Shown piece after piece: positions 22,861 to 34,198 of a stretch of DNA of 64,000 bases (position 1 is the first letter of the stretch; the number at the start of each line of letters is the position of its first letter). Both the position numbers and the translations under genes were made by a program. The notes under the pieces are model-generated. The model had not been told where the DNA came from and searched no databases. It saw nothing but the letters and a program-made list of their open reading frames with translations. Source of the DNA: Ceratodon purpureus (Eukaryota > Streptophyta > Bryopsida > Pseudoditrichales > Ditrichaceae). The stretch covers positions 2,369,799 through 2,433,798 of the forward strand of contig CM026429.1 in the NCBI GenBank assembly GCA_014871385.1, in the 5' to 3' direction.

Positions 22861-23699
22861 TTTTAATTCCACCTACCATATTGAAAATGCATTACAAAGT
22901 TGCAAGAACAATAAAGGGTTGTCTAATGCAGACATAGACTCACTCTTGGGCACACTTTTCAATTCAAGTGTGGATTTAAATAAAGTGGTTGTAAGAAATT
23001 CTTATCATGTCTAAAAGTGGGAAGAAAAGTTATATTCTAAGAAAGAAGTAAGTTACATTTTTTAATACTTATGACAGCATTGCAAGATTTTATTAAAAAA
23101 AATTGACTTTATTCAAAACTTGTTTTTCATATACAAACTTTCATTTCTAAAATGTGTTTGTGGCTTTTCAAGGATAGACAAATCAAATCATTTCAAAAGA
23201 AGGTGCCCTGAGTTTATAACTTTACAATAAGAAATCCTTTAAATAGTGACGGCTTCAAAAAGGTGTATGAATTAATGAAAAACAATGATGGTGAAAGAAT
23301 GTTCACAACACCAAATACATGATGGTGGTGGGTGACCATGGAGGTAAAATTTGTTGATTTTAAAATACAAATAATTCATTTATCTTGGAATTTTCACTTT
23401 ATTCAATGATTGTAGAAAATATTTTTAAATAGTATGTTTCGTGTTATAAGTATGCAAAAAGTTGTAGATTGGGGTGACAATGTCATTGTTCCTTTAATTT
23501 TTTACTATGATCAAACCGTTTTATCTTGGAATCATGCGTGTTAGTGGTTATCCTCTAGTTTTGACGTTGAGAAACATTTCAAGCAAAAAAAGACAAAAAC
23601 CAGAAGGCCATGTTTTACTAGCTGTGTTACCAATTCTTTCAGGTGAAACAGGTTTACAACTCATACATTTGTAACAATGAGTCTTGAAAATGAACATTT

Positions 23700-23702
<3 letters not shown>

Positions 23703-23770
<68 letters not shown>
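23703..23770. repeat. (TA)34 microsatellite
   Basis: An uninterrupted run of 34 TA dinucleotides. Open frames read across it (YIYIYI) are artefacts. Confidence 0.97.
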
Positions 23771-23775
<5 letters not shown>

Positions 23776-24329
23776 AAAATAAATGTAATCATGATGCATG
23801 TATTCAATGATACTAGAGTTATTGATAATATTCATATTCTTAAAATATTTATTTATACCTAATTTTGTCAATGGAGATAATAGATTACACTTTATTTATG
23901 TATTATTACCATCATGCTCAAATGTACAATGTTAATTCCCATGTGAGGAAAAAATGCCAAAATCTAATTACAATAAAGAAATATCGATTTTACAAAATTT
24001 GGGCATAATAACTTTTCATTGAATTCTTCAGAGGAATACTTTATTACTTAATGGAGCGATTTTTAATGTAAAAGATGTGTGTATGTATGTCCTTCACATA
24101 TCTTTGCAATCAAATTTTTAAAAATCTTCACCAATTATTTTCAATATAATATACAGAAAATTTATAAAAATTGGCTTTAGAAATCCACCAAAAATTAAAA
24201 TTTTACTTTTTATGGGACCTTAAGGAAGCGTCTACGCTCCCAACATTGGGAACGAAGGCGTTCCCCAAGATCCCAAATAGAGTGACACGTTCTCAGAAAA
24301 TTGTTTGCTGGTTTATCTGCCCCACGACA

Positions 24330-24405
24330 TGTTCTGTAGCGGGTAGGAGCGTTCGGCTGCGGCCATGGAGGTCAGAGGTTCGAAACCCTTTGGAGACTAA
24401 ATTTT
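24330..24405 (+). repeat. tRNA-derived SINE-like head
   Basis: The sequence TAGCGGGTAGGAGC resembles a Pol III A box and GGTTCGAAACCC, about 40 bases later, is a near-perfect B box. Spacing is tRNA-like, but the T stem is only partly paired and no acceptor stem can be formed, so it is not a functional tRNA. The 3' end of the putative SINE was not located. Confidence 0.4.
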
Positions 24406-24639
24406 GAATCATATAGATATATTCCAGTTGTATCTTGAGCAGCAGTCGACCTTTACACTAATGATTTCAGTGGAACTCAGGTAACTGCTTAGCTACTAGG
24501 TTTCAGCTCTTGACTTTCTTGAAATGGAGAAATTGGAGTCTTGATGGTTATTCCATTTGGATTTTTTTTTTCTCTGTTTTGCTTAGAAGTTTAGCTTTAA
24601 TTATTTCTTCTTTGTGTATATTTTGATTAGTTCTCTGAG

Positions 24640-24815
24640 AGACCACCCTCCAAGCTGGACTTCCTTCCGGATGATTTGCATCCTGCCTGGTCTTGTTTCT
24701 TCAATCCGTTATATTGTTTTCAGTTGGTTTCTAGCTCCCCGGCCCTTGTGGCTAGTTACTTTTTCCATTTTAAAACCCCGGTGGAGATTTGCAAGACTGA
24801 ATTTTAAGTGTTTAG
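24640..24815. repeat. Diverged repeat, copy 1 (second copy at 25,700-25,900)
   Basis: Shares ordered blocks with 25,700-25,900: 'catcctgcctggtcttg' against 'catccatcctggtctcg', then 'tttcaatcc-tt...attgttttcag', then 'ggtggagatttgcaa'. The similarity is weak but collinear across about 180 bp. Nature unknown; both copies are non-coding. Confidence 0.4.
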
Positions 24816-25091
24816 TCTAGTTTGAAGGGAATTTTATTATTGTGACTCTGTTTGTTTTCAGTGACAAACGGAGTGATTGTAGGCTTAATACGTAGCTTGA
24901 TGTAAACCTTCAAAGGAATTGCTTTATTTTTCTTCCAAAATTGCGTCCTATTGCCACGTTTACTTTACGCTCGGGATTCTTGTAAATTCTTCTCTTACAA
25001 TTATTTTGATGTACTTATGTGGCATCAACATGCCCAGGTGTTGGACAGAGATGTTGTTTATATTGCTATTTTTACTTAGAATTGGTATATT

Positions 25092-25287
25092 GTATGTGAT
25101 AGGCCAGTTCGACACCTTGCTGTTGAATAATTATTACTATTTTAAGATTTTCAATCTGACATTTCAATTTCCGTGCCAATTCCATGTTTTTTGAGTAGAA
25201 ATATCGTATTTCTAAAAATAGAAATTTCCGGATTTTTCGGCGATTTCAATTTTAATTTAATTTTCGTCGAACTGGCCTATCACATAC
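25092..25287. mobile_element. Foldback element with perfect 22-bp inverted ends, 196 bp
   Basis: The left arm 25,092-25,113 begins GTATGTGATAGGCC and the right arm 25,266-25,287 is its exact reverse complement over 22 bases. The interior is AT-rich and non-coding. The outer flanks share only a partial GGTAT, so no target duplication is claimed and the superfamily is open. The perfect arms suggest a fairly young insertion or conserved ends. Confidence 0.7.
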
Positions 25288-25699
25288 GGTATTCAACTTT
25301 AATTGGCAACTTTGTTATTGCAGGAAAGATTGTGAGTTTTGTAACATGGATCTTTTAAATTTACTCATAACACAATTACCTTTTGGTCTTTTACTATTGG
25401 GAAGCAAGTTTAGCAGTGTAACTCCACTGTGGCAGCCCAGAAACCAAAGCTTCTTTTCCCCTGTCTTTACTTTGATCTTTACTTTTATCTGGACTTCATA
25501 TTTACTTTTAGGATTTACAGATAATTTTTTTTGTAAACTCTTAGTACTGTTTTGATTTGGTTCTTTGGTTCTTTGAGGTTAGTTTGGAACTTGGACATTA
25601 GGTTCACAGATACCGTTTGGACATTGCTATTATTTTGGTGGTTGACAGTGTCTTGCCTTGTAAATTATCAATTTTGTGTCCTGTGTCATGTAGTTGACC

Positions 25700-25900
25700 T
25701 CCATGGACCCAGTTTCACCCCGGATGTTTTCATCCATCCTGGTCTCGGGTTTCAATCCTTGGAATTGTTTTTCAGTGAAGTTACCGGCTGCTCCCGGTTT
25801 CTTCGCTCCTTGCACTTGTGCCTTTGTTCTCCTTTTATTTATCTAACCATGGTGGAGATTTGCAAAGTCTATAGACTGAAACTACCTTCAAGCGTTTTAC
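25700..25900. repeat. Diverged repeat, copy 2 (see 24,640-24,815)
   Basis: Second member of the diverged repeat pair; see the first copy for the shared blocks. Ends near the motif 'ggtggagatttgcaaagtc'. Confidence 0.4.
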
Positions 25901-27579
25901 TATAGATTGCCAATCCCTCTTGGTTAACAATCTTTTGATAGTGCAGGAATTTCCACTCCACATGAATCTTGGTGAACACTACAATCACACAATCCAAGGT
26001 GACGCCATTTTTTGGTGCTACAATGAAATTCCTTGATCGTTTTGCTGCCAATTTCTAATACATGCTTTGCTTTTGTCTTGCTCATCCTACTCTTCCATCT
26101 AAACTTGGACCTTGAAATGCATAAAAGAACTTTGTTGCATACTAATAGTTCACAGATTCTAGTGCAGGGAATTCCAGAATAAATTGTTGTATGAAATGGT
26201 TTCAAAACTATGACATGCTTACACTGATCAAATTTTATATCAACAACTTGCTATGTGAAATGTACATATACATTGAAATCCAAAAAAGAGCTTTGATGGA
26301 AGCCTTTTACGCAGAGAATGTCGTAGGACAAATTACATCGTGCAATTTTTCAATCATTTTGGAATGAAGACATTAGTTCTCCAAAACATTATTTTTGCAC
26401 GAAGTTAAATGAAATTATGGAAATAGAAGGCACGTGAATGACTCAAATTTCATTTTCAAAATCCTTATTTGAAGCCAAAATTCCATTTCACCTCAGAGAA
26501 TGAGAGGAGGGGCACATTATAGCCAAGTTTAGATGAATTAATATTGAGATAGTTGAGATTTTCAACCTTCAATTGGAAGTGTTCAATTGAATTATATAGG
26601 TTGCAGAAGTAGTTGAATTTAATCAACCCAATTGAATTAATTCAATCTAATTGAGAAATTTCATCTTCTAGTCCAATGTTTTTTTTAATTGTAGAGTGCA
26701 GATAAGTTAAAATTATTAGGTGGATCAGATATCATTATTCATCAAAGAACATTTTGACCTTTAACAAGTAATAGTCATTTCATTGCAATTATTGATGAGT
26801 GTGTTATTTACACCATCTAACTATTTAATTTTTAATCAATTGGATAAATTACTTACATATAATATTTTGGAATTGATTGATATTATTTGCATCCCCATTA
26901 AACTCTTGGGCAGATGCATCTTCATTGAAAAAAACTTCAAAAAAATTAAATGCAAAATTGGCATCGTAGGCACCTATCTAAATTCTCAATGTCCTCTACA
27001 TTGAATATAGTACATTCACTTTATTGGTCAAATGGTTTTATTAGAAATGAATTTTATACATCACAATTCCAAATGTACATTAATTTTTGGAAGTTCAAAT
27101 GTTGTAACTTATAAGGTTAATCTTGTAGTTATTTAATAACTAGAAATTCACTATCAAGTGCATAAGGCATAGTACAAGGTTAAGGTACTACTCTTAGTTT
27201 TCAAGGTAAAATAGACACCTACACTAAAACTTGATGAAATATTCCAAATGCGTTTTGATTATTGAATTTGAACCTTATGAAATTGTTGTAGAATTGATTG
27301 TAAAATAACCCTAAATATTTGAGAAAAGCCAAACCAATGGATACAAATTCCAGTAACAAAGTAAGTCGTTCCAATGTTTTTTTTTTTAGATTACAAACAA
27401 TATAGTTCTGACAACTAATTTGTGATGTGACCTCGTGTTATAAGTATGCAATGCAAATACTTTCTCTTTGATAAACAACCATCAATATTGTGGACATTTT
27501 CAACATTGCGTATTGCAACGTTTGTATATGTCCCTAAAAGTTATGTGAGATGTATTGGAAGACGTATGGAATAAGAAAG

Positions 27580-28462
27580 GAAGACATTCTCATGGTCCCT
27601 TGCGATGTCATAGTGGATGTTTCAATGGTCACTAGAGCATGCCTTAGAAGACGTCTACGTATAGACATCCATGATCCCATACAAGTCGTCACAAATGTTT
27701 TCTAGGTCGTTTGTGCAATGACGTCCTCTTGAACATCTTTTCAAACGCCAAATTAAACATCATCTATAGCATCTTTGCAAACATCTTCTCAAACGACATA
27801 GCATACATCATCTTGAACATCCTCTCGAACATTCCTCCAAATATATACTAAGACATGCTCAAAACCATCCTCCACTACATCACATGAGCAGTACCATGTT
27901 TCAAGTGTTGTCTCGGCAGGCGTTGCTTTAGTTCAAAAGACATCAATTGAGACATCCATGAAGACATCGTGGATGTCTGCCTACACATCTAGGATGTCTT
28001 CTCTGATGTCTATCAAGAATATATTTTGAGTATAAAAACCCCAAAATGATGCTGACATGGCATGCCACGTCATTTTCTCGGATTTATGTTGGATTTCCCG
28101 CTTGCTACGTCATGCCACGTCGGATTTTCCTTCGTGCCACATCGGACTTAGCGCCGCTACGTGATTGTTTGTCGGACCACGGAAAGTCCACATCCTAATG
28201 AAATTCTTTGCAATGTGGCACTACCCCTTTACTTCGCGCTCATGTGTCTTTGACGTCGCTCCGAAGTTGCTCACACTTTACCCTCCCAAAATTACCTCTA
28301 GACATCTTAGATAGAAAGACGTTTTCGCGTCTTTTGGAATGTCTCCATAGATATCCACGTTGTCTAAGGTGTCTTCATGCTTGCAAAACATCACCATAGA
28401 TGTCTTTGTCTTTTGGAGACACTTCTCAAGACATGACAAAAAAACAGGGTTTCCTTATAGTG
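27580..28462. mobile_element. CACTA-like terminus with subterminal GACATC repeats
   Basis: Read on the minus strand from 28,462 the sequence starts CACTATAAGGAAACC, the form of a CACTA (En/Spm) terminal repeat. The 850 bp inside it are packed with direct and inverted copies of GACATC/GATGTC, as expected of the subterminal binding sites of CACTA elements. A matching opposite terminus was not found, so the element is truncated or its left end lies in a diverged form. No transposase is seen. Confidence 0.5.
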
Positions 28463-29368
28463 CAAGCTTTTGAATTCGATTTAAAGATGGAAGTTGAAGC
28501 ACCTAAACAAGAATAATATACAAGGTAATCACAAATTCGAGTTCAAATGATACAAAGTTCAACATCAGTTTCATCTTCAATATGGTGAATTCAATAACCC
28601 ACACCTAAAGAAGCAAAAATATTGTATCTACAGCTTTGAGTCATCAATACACTCTTAGAATATCTATCTTCATTAACTCATTAACAAAATTATTTAACTA
28701 CTACAAAATTGTTAAAATGCACACCACTAATAAAGTCACACCTGAACAAATTATATTGGTAAGGTATCATAACATACATTAATGATGAAACTTGTATTTA
28801 AATTGCAAAATTGTCACAAAATTTCAAGACCATGAAACCTCATAAATGCAAAGCCGGAAGTTGTTGGCTTGATGCATTTCTTTTTCTACTTATATATGCT
28901 CATTCTCTTGCCTTGAATCCTATACTTTAGTTTCCAACTTTCAACATCCTCATACCTTAAATCCTATGCTTTAGTTTTGACTTGCTCCAAGTTTTGTATT
29001 TGTAGATGAACCTTGTGGTCCCACACGTCTTGTTTGAAATTGAAACTTGGTATGCTTGAGTGGGATTGGCTAAGAATTGAGTGATAATTTTGCAAGATAA
29101 CATGGACCAATTTTATTGTATGCTATATACAAATATTTGAATGCCTCAAAAAAGTATTATGTAAACATCTTTTAGGCGACTGTACAGTACCGTAGAGCAC
29201 AGCACTGTGGCGACGCTGACTAAGTCCGCAACCTTGCGCCAGCGGTAGTTCCGCTCGAGATGTGTGTGTGTTGTGTCTGTAAGTACACTGATTTATCGAG
29301 TTGCAGAGTTTTCTTCAAGCTAGACTCACCAAGCAAAACACAATTCTTTTGAGTAGCTCTCTTGCAAC

Positions 29369-32206
29369 ATGTTTACATTGTGGTCGAAGCTCCTCTCGAT
29401 GGGTGCGAGATGCTCCAGCATGTTCCAGCGGCAGCGAGACGAGGACGTGCCCGACAGAAATGGTGGTGGCAGTCACCAGGATACCGACTTGGAGGGTGTT
29501 ATCAACGAAAACGGTATGCTTCTTAAGTTTTTACAAAATATTGAAATTCATGCACTGAGGCTAATTGGCCAGTATTGATGTAGCATGATCAGGAAGCTAG
29601 CTGTCTAGAAAGAATTCTCCTAAACCTTTTGGATCGAGCAAAGTTAGGTCAGTTTCAAAACCCTTCTTGAGAGTATCAAGTGAGGGAAAGTGCTAATTCT
29701 TGCTCCGACGGGTTTTGATTTTCTGAGAGCAGTTGAAATTGAGGAACGAAATGATCGGACTCCCGACTCCGATCAGCTGGAGAACGAAGGCAAGCGTCAG
29801 GACACCGGAGAGGCTCAAGCTCAGAAAGATGGACCTCCAGATGCTCCAAAGCGAGGGAAGAAGAGGGGTGCTACAACGGCAACCAATGCACGAAAGAGAA
29901 CGAAGAGGGCTCAGAACTGGAAACCTGACGAGACTCTGAAGTTGATAGAACTCAGAATGCAACCACCTCTTGACACAGGAAAATCGGAGTGGGAGGCCAT
30001 ATCCGTTCAGATCCCAGAAAGAACGGCAAAGCAGTGTCAGCAGCGGTGGGATACTGTTGTCAAGCCTTACAAGAAGATCAAGCGCCACTGCGATGCCAAT
30101 GGCAAAGCCATTGGCCAGGTCACAGAGGAGGAGCTTCGAAGCATGAATGTGGACTGGCGATGCTGGAGGGACAATCACAAATGGTACAACTTGATTCACG
30201 AGTATTACCTTCGATTGTCGTCCGGTAAATCATTTTGCAAACCTCTCCCAAACCTCTGTTCTTTTTAGCAAGAAATTTTTCATTTGAAATCTGAACCATG
30301 TTAGCAACTCTGCATGTATGTGTGTTCGTTGATCCTGAATGGCGCTATGGCACTCGCAGGCCATCCATCACATGTCCTGAATGTAGTAGCAGCTTCGACC
30401 GGCATATCATCAGGTGGGAACTCTGCGTTGTCTTCAGGAGTGGCGGCAACATCCTTTCCAGTGGAGGAGAGGGAGCCATCTCCTTCACCAGTAACTGAGG
30501 GTGCAGCGGTATGTTTCCTACATAATCCTTTGGAGTGGATGCTGTTGTCGCAGATCTTTATATGTTATCTTGTTCATGTTCCAGAAATTGTCGTTGCCTC
30601 AGTGCTCACATGCTACATGAGATAGGAATTGTGTTCGCATTAAATCAATTTTCTGATATTTTTTGATTTGGTATAACGAGCTTGGGGCAAATTTTGGTGC
30701 GATGCTGGGATGTTGATGCCTTTTCACCTAGCATCTTTCTCCTGCCTTCATGATGTTGCACGTTGATCATGCCAGTCCAAGTTTTGAGTCTGTAGTGGTG
30801 AGAGAGCCAAGCTATGTGAAGAGATTGTTCCAGAGAATCATGCGAGGATGTGATTGATGAATTCTCCTGTTTCTGGGTAAAAGTCTTGATTTCCTGCTGG
30901 GAAGCTAGTGTTTCTTCTGTTTCACCTTTCGAAACAAGCTTGAAAATTTCACCCTCAAAATCTTGACCTCCTGAGCACACTCTTTTTTTCCTGGCTTGCG
31001 ATCATATTCTTGGCTCGATCACAATCCGGTTTGTCAATATTTTTTGAGTTTTTCCACTTGTGCTTCTATAGGTTTTATTCAGCTTTGTTGGTTTCTTCAA
31101 CAGGTTTTTTCAGAGGGGGCTTTGTTTGCTTGATTCTGCTTCTTTTCATGGCCGTTTTGTTTTGCTTTGCTTCTTCTTCTTCTTCTCTTCTTCTTTTTTT
31201 TTTTTTTTTTCTTCTTTCTTTCCTTTCTTCCTTCTTTTTCCTTCTCTTCTGTGTTCCTTCTTGTTGGTTTGCTTTGTTTGTTCTCTTCACAGAGCTGGAG
31301 GTCAAAATATGGAGGCCGGCGTCTTTACCGACAACTACGTGCTGGGCGCACATCGGAGAATCACAAGACGGCCACAAAAGCGACACCGATGCAAGATTTA
31401 CACGAAGCAAATCTCCTCAATACTGTCTTTTTCACAACAATTCACGGAGAACGGAAGGCCACAACGAAGCAGGCAAGTGGTGTAGTACCAAGTCAACTAC
31501 TGGGGTTTCAGTTAGAAACCCCGACGACCAAGTCACCTATCCATCGTCGCTCCTCCGCAGCTACTCCACAGTTGGTTTAATAAGATCTAGACGACTGCGA
31601 GGAGCGCCACAAGGCTAAGAGAAGGAGCCCGCTAATCAGTTTAGGAAACCCCAAAGCTAGAGTAGGCAACCCCCGGCGGAAGAGAGAACGGCTTAGAGCG
31701 ATCAGAACTGCGCACACAGATGTTAAGAGATACTTGTGAGTTGTCGGAAGGTTTCTCCGCTGCGTTATTGGACGATGGAGGGTAGGAGCAACTCCGGCAA
31801 CATCGAGGAGGACAACGATGCGAGGCGCGGAAGGAGGAAGGGCGTTGTCCCTCCAAAAACGTCCGAGTTTTTTTTTTTTTCACTCTTTATAGGGGTTTTG
31901 TGATTCTGCTTCGAGGGTCCGACCGCCCCGATTCTAATATTCCCATGTTTTCTGAGGTTGGGTGGGGCCACTGGGTCCACCGGAGCCTTGGGATCTGTTC
32001 ACACGAAGCCTCGTTCAACAGTGGACAGAACATCTTTCCTCTGTTCACACGGCTCGTGAGCCTTCACTGACAATTCCCTTCGCATACCTCACCTTGCACA
32101 GGATCTCGACACCATGGAGCTGCCCGCATCGACCTCGATGGTTCTCCCCGATGCGTATGGATCCGAGGATCCTGTCACGTTCTGGCGCAAACTCTTGCTG
32201 GATTAA
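29369..32206 (+). CDS. Trihelix / Myb-SANT-like DNA-binding protein, 4 exons
   Basis: Exons 29369-29513, 29733-30224, 30360-30508 and 32102-32206 join in phase to 891 nt, 296 residues. After an acidic N-terminus and a basic stretch (KRGKKRG...RKRTKRA) comes the trihelix domain: QNWKPDETLKLIELRM, then WEAISVQIPERTAKQCQQRW with the spaced tryptophans, then KPYKKIKRHCDANG and a W-rich fourth element (WRCWRDNHKWYNLIHEYY). A Ser/Pro-rich linker follows, and the last exon encodes LPDAYGSEDPVTFWRKLLLD before the stop. Trihelix proteins bind GT-rich promoter elements in the nucleus. Splice sites are consensus (G|GTATGC, G|GTAAAT, GCG|GTATGT). Intron 3 is unusually long (1,593 nt) and partly GC-rich, so an extra exon there cannot be excluded. 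The ATG at 29369 is the first in frame. Confidence 0.82.
30509..32101. other. Long intron 3 of the trihelix gene with a GC-rich insert-like block
   Basis: The intron contains a long pyrimidine tract (about 31,160-31,260) and then a GC-rich block (31,300-31,990) unlike the other introns. All three plus-strand frames are open for long distances there, which is typical of GC-rich non-coding DNA. A hairpin (GGGGTTTC, 5-nt loop, GAAACCCC) lies at 31,502-31,522. On the minus strand CTATAAAG near 31,890 followed by a leader-like sequence resembles a promoter facing into the intron. No recognised protein. Confidence 0.35.
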
Positions 32207-34198
32207 TTTGCTTCGGAGCCTGTGCTGTCCTTGTTGTTCATAGACCGCCACTGGGCTCTTATGGCAAGAACCCAGTGTGTTACTACAGTGAACTTTCTGC
32301 TCGAAGAAATGACAATGATAAAGGCTTGTATAAAGGTTTTTTTTATGTATTCAGGTGTTGGTTTTGTAAGCCGGACGAGAATTCATCAATCTGGCTGTTC
32401 TATAGAACGTATGTAGTGATCTTTAGGTGTGCAAAATAATTATGACGCGGACGTTTTGAACGTTTGTTATCTGAAATTGTACTTGAAACTGCAGTCTACT
32501 CTACCTTGCTTGGTTGTTTGTATGGGTGTGAGGCAGTGACCCTGCAAGGTAAACATGTAATTCAATTTACTATAGTGTTGAGAATCTATCTTCACAAACG
32601 AGCAATATCTTCAAACAGACTATGTTTACTAGTCTCATATGTTTAAATGTTGCTGCTAGCGTTTATTTGTTAACATGTTGTCTGTACCCACTTCTCAACT
32701 TTTACCGTGTAATTAAGGGAAACAACACAGTTTCCAAATCAATGTTGAATTTCCGTAACGCACATTACAGGCGCTTGAATCTTGTTGCAATAGGTGGTAT
32801 TTGAGTCAAGCAGAGTATCAAGTGACTGGATAAGCTTGAAATAAATACTTGAAATAAACACTGCTATACTTGAAACAAACACTGCATGCATGGACGAGGT
32901 GAGCACCAAATCCACTTATCCTCGAGAATTGTCAAGTAGTGTTATATCAACAGATCTGTAGCATGATGTGAGTCACATCCGCCACAGTGAATTACTGTAT
33001 GTGCAATATCTCATAAGGATCATAATAAATCTCGCACTAGAAGGGGGACTTGATGTTACCATCTCTACCACATTCAATATTCTCCCAACGCTTTGAAGGT
33101 TAGATGATAGTGGCACTTAGCAAGAGGGATTTGTAGGTCTTTGCCATAGGATTAGTTGTGTTCTCTCAACATAGCTGGTTGCTAAAAAGATTTTGAATGC
33201 TGTATGATCACAACGAACATGACGAAATCAAATTCCGTCATCCTGTGAATAATTCAGTCCAGGCTTGGGTTCATCCTGTGTGCAGCTCCATTTTCATGAA
33301 TTGATATTGCTAGATTGTGCCCAAATATTGCGGATTTTATGTCCCCACCGTTCCAGTTAGCCAAGTTCGGTTCTTCACTCGATAACAAATAACCAGCGGT
33401 TGTGTACTTGAAAACATTCTACGACTTTCTCCATGTTTTGTGGACAGAAGCGGGATGTGTTCTGTTTTTGTTCTTGGCCAAGTCCTATCAAATCGTAGGA
33501 GCTGCATGTGTTGCGTGTGAAATGACCAGCGCGAAACTCATGGGAGTGGGTGAAGCTCGAGGTGGGGCTGGTGTTCAAGACCTTGCAACGGTACTTAACT
33601 TAGGTAGTTGGGAGAGCTGGGGCCGCGCCGCTCCTTGAACATCCGTACTGTCATTGAATGGTGTGCCTGTGTAAATTGGTCATGAGGTTATTCATGCTCC
33701 TCTCCTGTACCTGCGTGGCTCCCACTGCATGACATAACGTCGCCTTCTTGCCGGGCAGATAGCAGCTTCCAAGTCTGATGCCTTTGCTGTGCAGCACGCT
33801 TTATCTGCCTTAAAACTAATGCGCCTGCCCAAAATACAATCAACCTCGAAATTACGACCTCATATTGGAAGAATCGGTGGAGACCAACTACATGAAATTC
33901 ATAGACGTACCTGCATAACCTCCCATGGGTGGGTGACCATAACGTTTTCAAAGCATGCATCCAGTCAAATCCATTCGAATACTACATGTAACCCGTCATC
34001 ATAAGTATATCCCAGAGCTGACGTTGCAGAAGTCAGTGTAGGAAGTAAACATCAAGCTGCTCAACAAAAGGTGCTGAAGTTCGTGATTTGTTTTAAACAG
34101 TTGCATGGGTCGATTACGCTTGAGTTCATCGTACTCAAACTAGAATTGAAATAGAGAAGAATTAGTTTCATTCAGTACATTCCGTTTAGTCCAAAGCA
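32207..34198. other. Intergenic: trihelix 3' flank and HKT promoter
   Basis: No supported gene; short open frames lack recognisable features. The last few hundred bases are the presumed promoter and leader of the HKT gene. Confidence 0.4.

Noticed and set aside
23548-23871. Open frames through the TA microsatellite
   Set aside because: Pure YIYIYI translation of (TA)n, no protein features.
24330-24405. Functional tRNA gene
   Set aside because: B box is good but the T stem mispairs and no acceptor stem exists.
31010-31618. 202-codon open frame as an extra trihelix exon
   Set aside because: All three frames are open there and the existing exon 3 and exon 4 already join in phase; no recognisable protein.
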